Source: Thalassotalea nanhaiensis
Lineage (GTDB): Bacteria > Pseudomonadota > Gammaproteobacteria > Enterobacterales > Alteromonadaceae
Assembly (NCBI RefSeq): GCF_031583575.1
Contig: NZ_CP134146.1
Location: forward strand, 2,976,001 to 3,040,000
Reading direction: 5' to 3'
DNA: 64,000 nt
The notes under the pieces were generated by a model that was not told the DNA's origin, did not search any database, and saw only the letters and a program-made list of their open reading frames with translations. Shown here one piece after another: positions 38,033 to 47,322 of the stretch; the first letter of the stretch is position 1, and every line of letters starts with the position of its first letter. A program made the position numbers and the translations under genes.

Positions 38033-38128
38033 ATACGTTTTACTTCGAATACGCTTTGCTTCGAATCCGCTGACGCTTCGATTGCTACTTCGTAATTCGG
38101 AATGAAATGTATTCGTGATTCGTTACTT
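38033..38128 (-). repeat. Dispersed repeat family 1, copy E
   Basis: A near-consensus copy. The reverse complement begins AAGTAACGAATCACGAATAC, continues ATTTCATTCCGAATTACGAA, GTAGCAATCGAAGCG and ends in two CGTATTCGAAG units. It lies between the clpX terminator and the lon promoter. Confidence 0.88.
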
Positions 38129-38136
38129 GAACATAA

Positions 38137-38164
38137 AAAAACCAGTCACTAAGGACTGGTTTTT
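38137..38164. terminator. Terminator of clpX
   Basis: AAAAACCAGTC-ACTAAG-GACTGGTTTTT is a perfect 11-bp stem with T runs on both strands, 24 bp after the clpX stop. It separates the clpP-clpX unit from lon. Confidence 0.92.
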
Positions 38165-38187
38165 ATGATAGCTAAAACTTTTATGTT

Positions 38188-39465
38188 TTACTCGTTCGCT
38201 TGTTTTTCTTCAGGCGCTTCAAACATGATGATTGGTTTTGTTTCACCTTTAATCACGGTTTCATCAACGACAACTTTACTTGCATCAACTAACGATGGTA
38301 AGTCATACATTGTATCAAGTAATACACCTTCAACGATTGAGCGAAGACCACGAGCACCGGTTTTACGAACCATTGCTTTATTAGCGATAGCTTTAAGTGC
38401 ATCTTCTCTAAACTCTAGCTCAACACCTTCCATATCAAACAATGCAGTAAATTGCTTAGTTAGGGCATTTTTAGGTTCTTGCAAGATTTGAATTAAAGCA
38501 TGTTCATCAAGTTCTGTTAATGTAGCAACAACAGGTAAACGTCCGATAAACTCAGGAATTAAACCATATTTAACTAAATCTTCAGGTTCAACGTTTTGAA
38601 AGCTTTCCGTTAATGTTTTTTTAGAATCACTGTCTTTAACTTTAGCGCCAAATCCAATGCCTGTGCCTGTGATTAAACGTTGCTCAACAACTTTATCTAA
38701 ACCGGCAAATGCACCACCACAAATAAACAAGATCTTAGAAGTATCGACTTGTAAAAACTCTTGTTGTGGATGCTTGCGACCACCTTGTGGTGGAACTGCA
38801 GCAATAGTACCTTCAACAAGTTTTAATAATGCTTGTTGAACACCTTCACCTGACACGTCGCGGGTGATTGATGGGTTATCTGACTTACGTGAAATTTTGT
38901 CGATTTCATCAATGTATACAATACCACGTTGAGCTTTCTCAACATCGTACTCACATTTTTGTAAAAGCTTTTGAATAATGTTTTCAACGTCTTCACCAAC
39001 ATAACCAGCTTCAGTTAATGTTGTTGCATCGGCCATGGTAAACGGTACATCCAGCATACGAGCTAGTGTTTCAGCAAGTAATGTTTTACCAGAACCCGTT
39101 GGACCAATTAATAAGATGTTAGACTTACCTAATTCAACACCATTATGGCTATCGCCATTTCGTAACCGCTTATAGTGATTATAAACCGCTACAGATAATA
39201 CTTTTTTAGCATGTGACTGACCAATAACATAATCATCAAGATTTGCTCTGATCTCTTGCGGAGTTGGTAATTTATCTGACTCTGTTTTAGGAGAAATATC
39301 TTTAATTTCTTCACGAATAATGTCGTTGCACAGTTCTACACATTCATCACAAACAAATACTGAAGGCCCAGCAATAAGCTTTCTTACTTCATGTTGGCTT
39401 TTGCCACAAAAAGAACAATACAATAACTTTTCGTTATCACCGCTACCTTTGATCTCGTCGGTCAT
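38188..39465 (-). CDS. clpX: ATP-dependent unfoldase ClpX
   Basis: This 425-residue AAA+ protein has an N-terminal zinc-binding domain with C17, C20, C39 and C42. Walker A GPTGSGKT, Walker [11 protein letters not shown], the pore loop GYVGEDV, the RKH loop region and the IGF loop ([10 protein letters not shown]) that docks onto ClpP all follow. It unfolds tagged proteins and feeds them to ClpP. Length matches E. coli (424). It follows clpP by about 170 bp. Confidence 0.97.
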   Translation of the reverse strand: MTDEIKGSGDNEKLLYCSFCGKSQHEVRKLIAGPSVFVCDECVELCNDIIREEIKDISPKTESDKLPTPQEIRANLDDYVIGQSHAKKVLSVAVYNHYKRLRNGDSHNGVELGKSNILLIGPTGSGKTLLAETLARMLDVPFTMADATTLTEAGYVGEDVENIIQKLLQKCEYDVEKAQRGIVYIDEIDKISRKSDNPSITRDVSGEGVQQALLKLVEGTIAAVPPQGGRKHPQQEFLQVDTSKILFICGGAFAGLDKVVEQRLITGTGIGFGAKVKDSDSKKTLTESFQNVEPEDLVKYGLIPEFIGRLPVVATLTELDEHALIQILQEPKNALTKQFTALFDMEGVELEFREDALKAIANKAMVRKTGARGLRSIVEGVLLDTMYDLPSLVDASKVVVDETVIKGETKPIIMFEAPEEKQANE

Positions 39466-39637
39466 ACGGTTTTCACCTCAATCTAAACATAACCTATCAA
39501 TACATTCGTTATTGATAGCGCCCTTTGCAGGGACAAAAAATTCTAGTTTCATTGTTAAGTATGTTCACAAATTACAATTTTAACAATGTGAACATATTAT
39601 AACCTCCAAATTATTGGAGTATTAATTCAATTACTGA

Positions 39638-40255
39638 CTATCTCTTAGTTAATATGGAGTCAACTAAACCATAATCAACGGCTTCTTGAGCACTTAAGAA
39701 ATTATCTCTGTCAGTATCTTTTGCTACCTTGTCATATTTTTGACCGGTATGATCTGACATTAAACGATTAAGCTTCTCTTTAATAGACAGGATCTCTTTA
39801 GCATGAATTTCAAAATCAGATGCCTGACCTTGGAAGCCACCTAAAGGCTGATGAATCATCACTCGTGCATTCGGTAAACAAAAACGCTTGCCCTTTTCAC
39901 CAGCTGTTAATAAAAATGCGCCCATACTTGCCGCTTGTCCCATACATACAGTACTAACATTTGGCTTAATGAACTGCATTGTATCATATATAGCCATACC
40001 TGCAGTTACCGAACCACCTGGCGAATTGATGTATAAGAATATATCTTTCTCAGGGCTTTCTGACTCAAGGAACAACATTTGCGCGACAATAAGGTTAGCC
40101 ATATGTTCTTCAACTTGGCCGCAAAGAAAAATAACACGTTCTTTTAATAAACGAGAATATATATCGTACGAACGTTCACCCTTAGGTGTTTGCTCAACAA
40201 CCATAGGTACTAATGCATTTTCGATTGGTGTTGAATTATTATTGGAATTAAACAA
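39638..40255 (-). CDS. clpP: ATP-dependent Clp protease proteolytic subunit
   Basis: This 205-residue serine protease has the catalytic triad S110 ([12 protein letters not shown]), H135 (MIHQPLGG) and probably D184 (DTDRDNF). It forms a 14-subunit chamber with ClpX or ClpA caps. A short N-terminal propeptide is likely, since mature ClpP usually begins near [10 protein letters not shown]. It lies between tig and clpX in the usual order. Confidence 0.97.
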   Translation of the reverse strand: MFNSNNNSTPIENALVPMVVEQTPKGERSYDIYSRLLKERVIFLCGQVEEHMANLIVAQMLFLESESPEKDIFLYINSPGGSVTAGMAIYDTMQFIKPNVSTVCMGQAASMGAFLLTAGEKGKRFCLPNARVMIHQPLGGFQGQASDFEIHAKEILSIKEKLNRLMSDHTGQKYDKVAKDTDRDNFLSAQEAVDYGLVDSILTKR

Positions 40256-40277
40256 AAAAATATCCTTAAAAAAATAA

Positions 40278-40310
40278 AAATGGCTTATATGAAATACATA
40301 TAAGCCATTT
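40278..40310. terminator. Terminator between tig and clpP
   Basis: AAATGGCTTATATG-AAATA-CATATAAGCCATTT is a perfect 14-bp stem; on the - strand it is followed by TTTATTTTTTT. It would end part of the tig transcripts before clpP. Confidence 0.9.
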
Positions 40311-40367
40311 AAGCTATTGCAAGAGACAATGTCAATGCAAAAGACAATTAAACCACGTAAATAACTA

Positions 40368-41678
40368 CTATGCGTTAGCTTGTGGGTTCATGATGTCTTT
40401 GAAAGCTGTTTTTTTATTTTTAACAGCAGCTTTTTCTAAGATCAATTCAACCGCTTGCTCTTCTAAAGCTACGTGTTGCATTTGTTGAAGAAGTTCTTGG
40501 TTGCCCATGTAGTAATCTACAACTTCTTTTGGATCTTCGTAAGCTGATGCAGCTGACTCGATTAATTCTTTAACCTTGTCATCATTAACTTTTAATTCGT
40601 TAGTTTTAATTACTTCACCTAGTAATAAACCAACTTTAACACGACGTTCAGCTTGTTCTTGGAACATTTCAGCTGGAAGTTGTGGCATGTTCTTAGGGTC
40701 CATTTGACCACCAAACTTTTGCATAGCTTGTTGACGTAACACATCAACTTCTTGAGTAACTAATGCTTTTGGCGTGTCAATTTCGTTTGCAGAAACTAAA
40801 CCTTCAAGTACTTGCTCTTTAACTTTTGCTTTTACAGCTTGCGTTAATTCACGTTCCATGTTCTTTTGAACTTCAGCGCGAAGGGCTTCAATACCACCTT
40901 CTTCTACACCGAATAATTTCGCAAACTCTTCATCAATTTTTGGAAGCACTGGGCCTTCAGTTTTGTGAATTACGATATCAAACTCAGCTTCTTTACCTTT
41001 TAGGTTTTCAGCATGGTAATCTTCTGGGAAAGTAACGTTGATTGTTTTCTCTTCGCCAACTTTCATACCAGTAATTTCTTTTTCGAAACCTGGGATCATG
41101 CGACCAGCGCCTAATTCAAGTTCGAAAGCTTCGGCTTTACCGCCTTCAAATTCTTCGCCATCAACACGACCGTTAAAATCTAAAGTAAGCTTGTCGCCCT
41201 TTTTAGTTTTACGCTTGTTTTCTTTCCAAGTTTTGTGTTGGTTTTGTAAAGTAACAAACATTTCATCAAGATCTGCTTCAGTTACTTCAACAGCAGGCTT
41301 TTCAACTTTAATTGTTTCTAAACCAGCAAGTTCTACTTCAGGGTAGATTTCAAATGTTGCATCAAACTCTAACTCTTTACCTTCTTCGTTGCTCTTAGCT
41401 ACGAATGCAGGACGACCAGCAGGGTTTAATTTTTCAGCTACGATTGCTTCTACGAAGTGACGTTGCATTAATTCACCAGCAACTTCTTGACGTACTGATT
41501 TGCCGTAACGCTTCTGGATTACAGAAGGTGGCACTTTACCAGGACGGAAACCGTTGATTTTTTGTGTTTTTGCGATTTGACGCAAACGGTTTTTTACTTC
41601 TACATCTACTGTCTCGGCAGGAACAGAAATTGATACTTTACGTTCTAAGCCTTGAGTAGTTTCAACTGAAACTTGCAT
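40368..41678 (-). CDS. tig: Trigger factor chaperone
   Basis: This 436-residue ribosome-bound chaperone has the N-terminal ribosome-binding signature [17 protein letters not shown], a middle FKBP-type isomerase domain ([24 protein letters not shown]) and a helical C-terminal substrate-binding domain. It meets nascent chains at the tunnel exit. Length matches E. coli (432). It heads the tig-clpP-clpX-lon series. Confidence 0.97.
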   Translation of the reverse strand: MQVSVETTQGLERKVSISVPAETVDVEVKNRLRQIAKTQKINGFRPGKVPPSVIQKRYGKSVRQEVAGELMQRHFVEAIVAEKLNPAGRPAFVAKSNEEGKELEFDATFEIYPEVELAGLETIKVEKPAVEVTEADLDEMFVTLQNQHKTWKENKRKTKKGDKLTLDFNGRVDGEEFEGGKAEAFELELGAGRMIPGFEKEITGMKVGEEKTINVTFPEDYHAENLKGKEAEFDIVIHKTEGPVLPKIDEEFAKLFGVEEGGIEALRAEVQKNMERELTQAVKAKVKEQVLEGLVSANEIDTPKALVTQEVDVLRQQAMQKFGGQMDPKNMPQLPAEMFQEQAERRVKVGLLLGEVIKTNELKVNDDKVKELIESAASAYEDPKEVVDYYMGNQELLQQMQHVALEEQAVELILEKAAVKNKKTAFKDIMNPQANA

Positions 41679-42280
41679 TTTTGTACCTCAAATTCTGACG
41701 TTTATAACGCCTATTAATGCATCTCTATATATTTACCAGCAAACAATGCGCTTACTGCCTGTTCATCAGCCATTCTTATAATGATTGATGAGTCGAAAGA
41801 TTAATCAATAACCTTTCGTAAAAAAGATGTTCTATCGTCTATACAACATAGACTCGATTAAAATGTGACGCGGAATTATAGCTATGCTAACCGCAGGTGT
41901 AAATAGCTGAGTTAGTAACTAATGCGCTTCAATGTAAATACAACCAAATTTTAAGCTGATTTTCAGCAAACAACGGCCTGTGAAGCACACAATTAGTGAA
42001 GTTATTGTTCTTTTTACTAACAACGACTTAGCATAGCGATACGTCACGCTAAGCGTTTATATATGGGCTTAGAATCAAAAAACAACAGTAAAAAGTAGAA
42101 AATTAAATTATTTTGTAACTGAACTGCTTTAATTTCGAATACGCTTTGCTTCGAATACGCCCTGCTTCGATTGCTGCTTCGAGATTCGAAATGAAATGTA
42201 TTCGTAATTCGATACTAAAGTTAACAGTACCCAAACGTTGCTTTTGAACTTGAATATAAAAGGAGTTTAATTACTGAAAA
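41679..42280. other. Gene-free stretch upstream of tig
   Basis: About 600 bases hold the tig promoter region (roughly 41680-41900), AT-rich sequence without a convincing frame, and family 1 repeat copy F near its right end. I saw no RNA gene or riboswitch here. Confidence 0.6.
42134..42217 (-). repeat. Dispersed repeat family 1, copy F
   Basis: A short clean copy. On + it reads TTCGAATACGCTTTGCTTCG, AATACGCCCTGCTTCGATTG, CTGCTTCGAGATTCGAAATG, AAATGTATTCGTAATTCGAT. Confidence 0.87.
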
Positions 42281-42446
42281 AGAAGTGGTCGGTGATGCAA
42301 GATGTATAAAATACGTCCTGTATTTTCCCCTTCGGGCGCACAAGTGCGTGAAATTTTGTTCCAGACAAAATTTTAAAACTTGCTTCGCAAGTTCGAATAT
42401 TTGATGTTTAGAGTATTAATACGATTTTGAGCATTGGGAGAGATAA
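42281..42446 (-). repeat. Hairpin-rich block bounded by a duplicated tRNA-Pro 3' end
   Basis: A 23-bp sequence at 42281-42303 is identical to 42447-42469, the 3' end and T arm of the adjacent tRNA-Pro plus flank. Between the copies lie three perfect hairpins: AAATTTTGT-TCCAG-ACAAAATTT, AACTTGC-TTC-GCAAGTT and CGCAC-AA-GTGCG. On the - strand this follows the tRNA and could be its processed trailer, like the tRNA-Tyr-associated repeats of E. coli. Confidence 0.65.
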
Positions 42447-42451
42447 AGAAG

Positions 42452-42528
42452 TGGTCGGTGATGCAAGATTCGAACTTGCGACCCCTTGGACCCAAACCAA
42501 GTGCGCTACCAAGCTGCGCTAATCACCG
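42452..42528 (-). tRNA. tRNA-Pro (TGG), copy 1
   Basis: A 77-base cloverleaf with encoded CCA. Acceptor CGGTGAT pairs with ATCACCG, the anticodon stem-loop CTTGG-TTTGGGT-CCAAG gives TGG, and the T arm is GCAAG-TTCGAAT-CTTGC. It is the last tRNA of the cluster. Confidence 0.96.
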
Positions 42529-42561
42529 ATATTTATACTTCATTCTTCTAGGGAGAAGAAA

Positions 42562-42638
42562 TGGGGTGGCTAATGGGATTTGAACCCACGACAACCGGAA
42601 TCACAATCCGGGGCTCTACCAACTGAGCTATAGCCACC
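42562..42638 (-). tRNA. tRNA-His (GTG)
   Basis: A 77-base cloverleaf including the extra 5' G (-1) and encoded CCA. The acceptor is GTGGCTA/TAGCCAC, and the anticodon loop TTGTGAT gives GTG. It is nearly identical to E. coli tRNA-His. Confidence 0.96.
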
Positions 42639-42664
42639 ACTGTATTACTTTTGCCATTTGGAAA

Positions 42665-42741
<77 letters not shown>

Positions 42742-42794
42742 AAAACAATCTTTACAGGGTATATTAATTTAAAACTTTTTCAAATTAATAAGTT

Positions 42795-42851
42795 AGATAA
42801 GTGGTCGTTAATGTAAAAACTCGTCAAGAATCGAACTTGCGGTTCTTGATT
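42795..42851 (-). pseudogene. Decayed 3' half of a tRNA-Pro
   Basis: AAGTGGTCGTTAATGTAAAA followed by GAATCGAACTTGCGGTTCTTG matches the 3' end and T arm of the neighbouring tRNA-Pro genes, with several changes and an insertion. It lies between tRNA-Arg and the second tRNA-Pro, so it is a remnant of repeat-mediated rearrangement. Confidence 0.5.
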
Positions 42852-42884
42852 AACTTAAAACATTTTGAAACCACCAAAGAAAAG

Positions 42885-42961
42885 TGGTCGGTGATGCAAG
42901 ATTCGAACTTGCGACCCCTTGGACCCAAACCAAGTGCGCTACCAAGCTGCGCTAATCACCG
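42885..42961 (-). tRNA. tRNA-Pro (TGG), copy 2
   Basis: A 77-base gene identical to tRNA-Pro copy 1, with encoded CCA. It is the first tRNA on the - strand of the cluster. An open frame on the + strand across it is spurious. Confidence 0.96.
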
Positions 42962-43277
42962 ATATATTTTCTTGCCAACACATCACTGCGTTAACGGATG
43001 CGCATATTACCTAGCTGACCGTATGGCGTCAAACACTTTTTATAAAAAAATGTTTGTTCGGTTGTTTTTACGCCATTTTGTGCAAAAACCGACAGATTTT
43101 AACAAAAACGCACAAAAACAAAGCTGATTTACTAGTAGAAACTAGAAAACATTCGGCCTTATATTAAGCTCAGTAAAACAATCCCCTAAAATTAGTACAT
43201 TGCTCGTCAATTTACTATCAGGATGCCTAGTTTTATGCGAAAATAGCGCCAATTTTTCACAACTACATTCAAACACA
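42962..43277. other. Divergent gap between tRNA cluster and folD
   Basis: This 316-base AT-rich stretch should hold promoters for the tRNA operon (-) and folD (+). It contains one or two TAGAAAC units (43135-43147), the same heptamer that forms the array after folD. No gene was seen; an in-frame upstream extension of folD lacks family similarity. Confidence 0.5.
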
Positions 43278-44132
43278 ATGACAGCACAGCTTATTGACGG
43301 TAAAGAAATTGCCAAACAAATTAGACTCTCGGTAAAAGAGAAAGTACAAAAACGTATATCTGAAGGAAAAAGAGCTCCAGGTTTAGCCGTTGTACTCGTT
43401 GGTAGCGATCCTGCATCAGAAGTTTATGTTGGTAGCAAGCGCCGTGCTTGTGAAGAAGTTGGTTTTATTTCGAAATCGTTCGACTTACCCGCAACAGCAA
43501 CACAAGAAGACTTATATAATTTAATTGATGAACTAAACAATGATCAAGAAATTGACGGTATTTTGGTACAGCTACCTTTACCTGAAGGACTAGATGCTAA
43601 TTTAATTATTGAACATATTCATCCAGATAAAGATGTAGATGGTTTTCACCCGGCCAATGTAGGTAAGTTATGCTTGCGTCAACCGGGCCTTCGTCCTTGT
43701 ACTCCTAAAGGTATTATGACCTTAATTGAATCAACGGGCGTTAAACCGCACGGTTTAGAAGCTGTTGTTGTTGGCGCATCAAATATTGTTGGTCGTCCAA
43801 TGACCTTAGAGTTATTACTTGCGGGTTGTACAACAACTACTACGCATAGGTTTACTAAAAACTTAGAAGCTCGTATTCGCCAAGCTGATTTAGTGGTAGT
43901 TGCAGTAGGCAAACCTGAGTTTATTCCAGGCGACTGGATAAAAGAAGGTGCAATAGTGATCGATGTTGGTATTAACCGTTTAGAATCTGGCAAGTTGGTT
44001 GGTGATGTAGAGTTTAATGTTGCTAAAGATAAAGCTGCATTTATTACCCCTGTACCAGGTGGTGTTGGCCCTATGACTGTTGCAAGCCTAATTGAGAATA
44101 CTCTTATCGCTTGCGAAGACTTCCATAGTTAG
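43278..44132 (+). CDS. folD: Methylenetetrahydrofolate dehydrogenase / cyclohydrolase
   Basis: This 284-residue bifunctional enzyme converts 5,10-methylene-THF to 10-formyl-THF. It has the catalytic [13 protein letters not shown] segment (Tyr and Lys), the QLPLPEGLD motif, PCTPKGIM, and the NADP site [10 protein letters not shown], ending [19 protein letters not shown] chose the ATG at 43278 ([16 protein letters not shown]), which gives the family length (E. coli 288). Its TAG stop is the first unit of a 22-copy heptamer array. Confidence 0.96.
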   Translation: MTAQLIDGKEIAKQIRLSVKEKVQKRISEGKRAPGLAVVLVGSDPASEVYVGSKRRACEEVGFISKSFDLPATATQEDLYNLIDELNNDQEIDGILVQLPLPEGLDANLIIEHIHPDKDVDGFHPANVGKLCLRQPGLRPCTPKGIMTLIESTGVKPHGLEAVVVGASNIVGRPMTLELLLAGCTTTTTHRFTKNLEARIRQADLVVVAVGKPEFIPGDWIKEGAIVIDVGINRLESGKLVGDVEFNVAKDKAAFITPVPGGVGPMTVASLIENTLIACEDFHS

Positions 44133-44283
44133 AAACTAGAAACTAGAAACTAGAAACTAGAAACTAGAAACTAGAAACTAGAAACTAGAAACTAGAAACT
44201 AGAAACTAGAAACTAGAAACTAGAAACTAGAAACTAGAAACTAGAAACTAGAAACTAGAAACTAGAAACTAGAAACTAGAAAC
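44130..44283 (+). repeat. Tandem array of 22 perfect TAGAAAC heptamers
   Basis: The 154 bases are exactly 22 copies of TAGAAAC with no variant. The first TAG is the folD stop codon, and the array ends just before the terminator. Single units occur on both sides of the region (43135-43147 and 45816-45822). Confidence 0.98.
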
Positions 44284-44289
44284 GATAAT

Positions 44290-44319
44290 AAAAAAGGCTT
44301 CAATATTGAAGCCTTTTTT
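44290..44319. terminator. Bidirectional terminator between folD and cysS
   Basis: AAAAAAGGCTTCAA and TTGAAGCCTTTTTT form a long perfect stem with flanking T runs on both strands, between convergent genes. Confidence 0.93.
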
Positions 44320-44363
44320 ATATTAGTTTAATGGATAATTACAACGGTTACGGAACGTTCAAA

Positions 44364-45740
44364 CTAGCCTTTACGCCAAGTAGTTTTTCCAGCGCTATCT
44401 TCTAAGATCACGTTCATCGCTTTTAACTTGTCACGAGCATCATCAGCCATTGCCCAATCTTTATTGGCGCGTGCTGTATTTCGTTGCACAATTAATTGCT
44501 CAATTAACTCGGCGTCATCGTCGCTACCCGCTTTAAAGAACTCTTCAGGCTCTGTTTGAGCGATACCGATAATTGCACCAAGTTTTATTAAAATAAATGC
44601 CAACTCCCCTGCTTTCGCTGGTTCATCAGTTTTTAAGCGGTTCACTTCTTTTGCTAACTCGAAAATAACCGGCAGTGCTTCTGGCGTATTAAAGTCATCG
44701 TTCATCGCTTTTTCAAAGCGCTCAACATACTCATTGCCAGCTAGTTCAACTTCAACCGGTGCAACACCACGTAAAGAGGTATAAATACGCTCAAGTGACG
44801 CTCGCGCTTGCGTTAGGTTTTCTTGCGAATAGTTTAACTGACTGCGATATTGGCTAGATACTAAAAAGTAACGAACCGATTCAGCATCGTAAGTCTCTAA
44901 AACACTACGCAAAGTAAAAAAGTTATTTAATGATTTAGACATTTTAACTTTATCAACTTGTACCATTCCACCATGCATCCAGTAATTTACATACGTGGTA
45001 TTTGAAGCACAACATGATTGCGCTATTTCATTTTCATGATGTGGGAATTGCAAATCACTGCCACCACCATGTATATCAAAATGATCGCCTAAATGCTTTG
45101 AGTTCATTGCTGAACACTCAATATGCCAGCCTGGTCGACCTTCTCCCCAAGGAGATTCCCAAGATGGCTCTCCTGGTTTTGCCATTTTCCATAATACAAA
45201 ATCCATTGGATTATTTTTGGCGTCATCAACATCGACTCTCGAACCAGCTTGCAGCATTTCAAGGTTTTGCATACTCAACTTGCCATAGTCTTTATAAGAC
45301 AGCACATCAAACATAACATCGCCATTCGAAGCAACGTATGCGTGCTTGTTAGCAATAATACGTTCAATCATCTCAATGATTTCAGGCATGTGTGTAGTAA
45401 CTTTTGGATCAATATCTGGGCGCGCAACATTTAATGCATCCAAATCAGCATACATGTCTGCTGTCATACGCTCAGTTAAACTTTGACAAGTTTCATTATT
45501 TTCCGCAGCTCGTTTAATGATTTTATCGTCAACGTCAGTAATATTTCTAACATGAGTTAAATCATAACCGAGATGTCGAATGTATCTGGCAATTACATCA
45601 AACGCTACGTAAGTGCGAGCATGGCCAATATGACAATGGTCATAAATAGTAATACCACAAACATACATACCCACTTTTCCAGGATTAATTGGTTTAAACT
45701 CTTCCTTTTTACGGGTTAACGTATTGTATATCTGTAACAT
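44364..45740 (-). CDS. cysS: Cysteinyl-tRNA synthetase
   Basis: This 458-residue class I synthetase charges tRNA-Cys. It has zinc ligand C28, HIGH at 37-40 ([12 protein letters not shown]), the GWHIECSAM zinc segment, the HHENEIAQ motif and KMSKS ([11 protein letters not shown]). I chose the ATG at 45740 ([15 protein letters not shown]), the usual start. It is divergent from ppiB, as in E. coli. Confidence 0.97.
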   Translation of the reverse strand: MLQIYNTLTRKKEEFKPINPGKVGMYVCGITIYDHCHIGHARTYVAFDVIARYIRHLGYDLTHVRNITDVDDKIIKRAAENNETCQSLTERMTADMYADLDALNVARPDIDPKVTTHMPEIIEMIERIIANKHAYVASNGDVMFDVLSYKDYGKLSMQNLEMLQAGSRVDVDDAKNNPMDFVLWKMAKPGEPSWESPWGEGRPGWHIECSAMNSKHLGDHFDIHGGGSDLQFPHHENEIAQSCCASNTTYVNYWMHGGMVQVDKVKMSKSLNNFFTLRSVLETYDAESVRYFLVSSQYRSQLNYSQENLTQARASLERIYTSLRGVAPVEVELAGNEYVERFEKAMNDDFNTPEALPVIFELAKEVNRLKTDEPAKAGELAFILIKLGAIIGIAQTEPEEFFKAGSDDDAELIEQLIVQRNTARANKDWAMADDARDKLKAMNVILEDSAGKTTWRKG

Positions 45741-45979
45741 TGCTTCTCTCATTTATGCGCTAAAAGTTAAATCTTAATTTCGCGCAATTGTACCCGAACT
45801 AAAAACTATAAACTAGAAACTCAGCGCTAAAAGCACTGATATATTCATTTTTTATCCGATATTTCTCATTTTTAACACAAGTTTGTCGGTTCTTCATTCT
45901 TTTGGTCTTTACAGAATATCTCACTAGGTTACAATTCATCCCATAAATGCCGAATGGCAACTAACATAGGAAACAAGAG

Positions 45980-46471
45980 ATGATCACTTTTAAAACAAAT
46001 TTAGGCGATATTAAAATCGAATTAGACTTTGATAATGCACCTAAAACAGCTGCAAACTTTAAGCAATACTGTGAAGACGGTTTTTACAATGGCACTATTT
46101 TTCACCGTGTAATTAAAGGCTTTATGGCGCAAGGCGGTGGTTTTGAATCTGGCATGAGCGAAAAAACAACTCGTGGTGCTATCGATAATGAAGCAAACAA
46201 TGGCTTAAGCAACACTCGCGGCTCATTAGCTATGGCTCGTACTCAAGATCCTCATTCAGCCTCTGCACAATTTTTTATTAACTTAGTTGATAACACATTC
46301 TTAGATTTTAAAAACGAATCAGTACAAGGTTGGGGATACTGTGTATTCGCTAATGTTGTTGAAGGTATGGATGTTGTTGATAAAATGACATTAGCTGCAA
46401 CTGGTCGTAATGGTTACCACGACGATGTACCATTAGAAGACATTACAATAGAGTCTGTTGAGGTAGCATAA
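45980..46471 (+). CDS. ppiB: Peptidyl-prolyl cis-trans isomerase B (cyclophilin)
   Basis: This 163-residue cytoplasmic cyclophilin has the [13 protein letters not shown] active-site segment (Arg), [11 protein letters not shown] and the Trp-bearing [12 protein letters not shown]. No signal peptide, so it is the PpiB rather than the periplasmic PpiA type. Its stop is directly followed by the lpxH start. Confidence 0.96.
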   Translation: MITFKTNLGDIKIELDFDNAPKTAANFKQYCEDGFYNGTIFHRVIKGFMAQGGGFESGMSEKTTRGAIDNEANNGLSNTRGSLAMARTQDPHSASAQFFINLVDNTFLDFKNESVQGWGYCVFANVVEGMDVVDKMTLAATGRNGYHDDVPLEDITIESVEVA

Positions 46472-47200
46472 TTGCTCACTTACTTTATTGCTGATTTACA
46501 TCTAACTCAGGAGCGAGAGGATATAACCGATTGCTTCCTGAGTTTTTTGCGTAATGAGGCACCAAAAGCTGAAAAGCTTTATATTCTAGGCGACTTTTTT
46601 GAGTTTTGGGTTGGCGATGATGATGACGATGAATTTGTCTTAAACATTGCTAGGCAATTAAAAACCTTAAGCGAAAAAGGCACAGAGCTGTTTTTCATTG
46701 TTGGCAATCGGGATTTCTTACTTGGTAAAAAATACGCGAATAAAGCCGGAATGACCTTATTGCCAGATATTCAAGTTATCGATTTATACGGTAAAAAAAC
46801 GGTGATTATGCATGGCGATTCGCTTTGTACTAATGATCTTGAATATATGAAGTTTAGAAAAAAATCCCGCTCTTGGTGGTGGCAAACCATAGTGCGATGT
46901 TTGCCGTTATCTACACGTAAAAAAATGGCGCGAAACTATCGAGCCAAGGTTGCACTGCGGGCAGAGAATCATAAGCCGCAAGAGATCATGGATGTTACCC
47001 CAACTGAAGTGGTTAAAACCTTGGAAGAGTTTGATTCACAATTAATGATCCACGGTCATACGCACCGTCCAAATGTACATCAACTCGATGCTAATGGTAA
47101 AGCTGCAAAGCGCATAGTATTGGGTGACTGGTACGAACAAGGCTCATACTTAAAAGTAACCGAAGATGGATTTGAGTTGTTGAACTCCTCGTTTAAATAA
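46472..47200 (+). CDS. lpxH: UDP-2,3-diacylglucosamine diphosphatase
   Basis: This 242-residue metallophosphoesterase of lipid A synthesis cleaves UDP-2,3-diacylglucosamine to lipid X and UMP. Metal ligands are visible: D8 and H10 (FIADLHL), GDFFEFW, VGNRDFL, MHGDSLC and the IHGHTHRP end. The start is a TTG directly after the ppiB stop, with GAGG upstream inside ppiB, so translation is coupled. The order cysS | ppiB-lpxH matches E. coli. Confidence 0.95.
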   Translation: MLTYFIADLHLTQEREDITDCFLSFLRNEAPKAEKLYILGDFFEFWVGDDDDDEFVLNIARQLKTLSEKGTELFFIVGNRDFLLGKKYANKAGMTLLPDIQVIDLYGKKTVIMHGDSLCTNDLEYMKFRKKSRSWWWQTIVRCLPLSTRKKMARNYRAKVALRAENHKPQEIMDVTPTEVVKTLEEFDSQLMIHGHTHRPNVHQLDANGKAAKRIVLGDWYEQGSYLKVTEDGFELLNSSFK

Positions 47201-47240
47201 CACAGAAAACTTAAACATCCCTCAATAATTGTTTCAATAA

Positions 47241-47266
47241 AAAAGAGCGGCTATTGCCGCTCTTTT
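47241..47266. terminator. Terminator after lpxH
   Basis: AAAAGAGCGGC-TATT-GCCGCTCTTTT is a perfect 11-bp stem, with T runs both ways, between convergent lpxH and the DUF885 gene. Confidence 0.92.
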
Positions 47267-47322
47267 ATTTCAACTTATTATTCAAGCTCCCGAACTAGCC
47301 GGACATGAACTGAACTGCTATA

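Noticed and set aside
42281-42469. attL/attR of a resident integrative element
   Set aside because: The repeats are only 166 bp apart and there is no integrase; at most a scar.
42801-43127. A 108-codon + strand frame across tRNA-Pro copy 2
   Set aside because: Its sequence is the antisense translation of the tRNA (QDSNLRPLGPKPSALPSC), a known false gene product of tRNA-Pro loci.
44130-44283. CRISPR array at the heptamer run
   Set aside because: Units are contiguous 7-mers with no spacers, and no cas genes are in the window.
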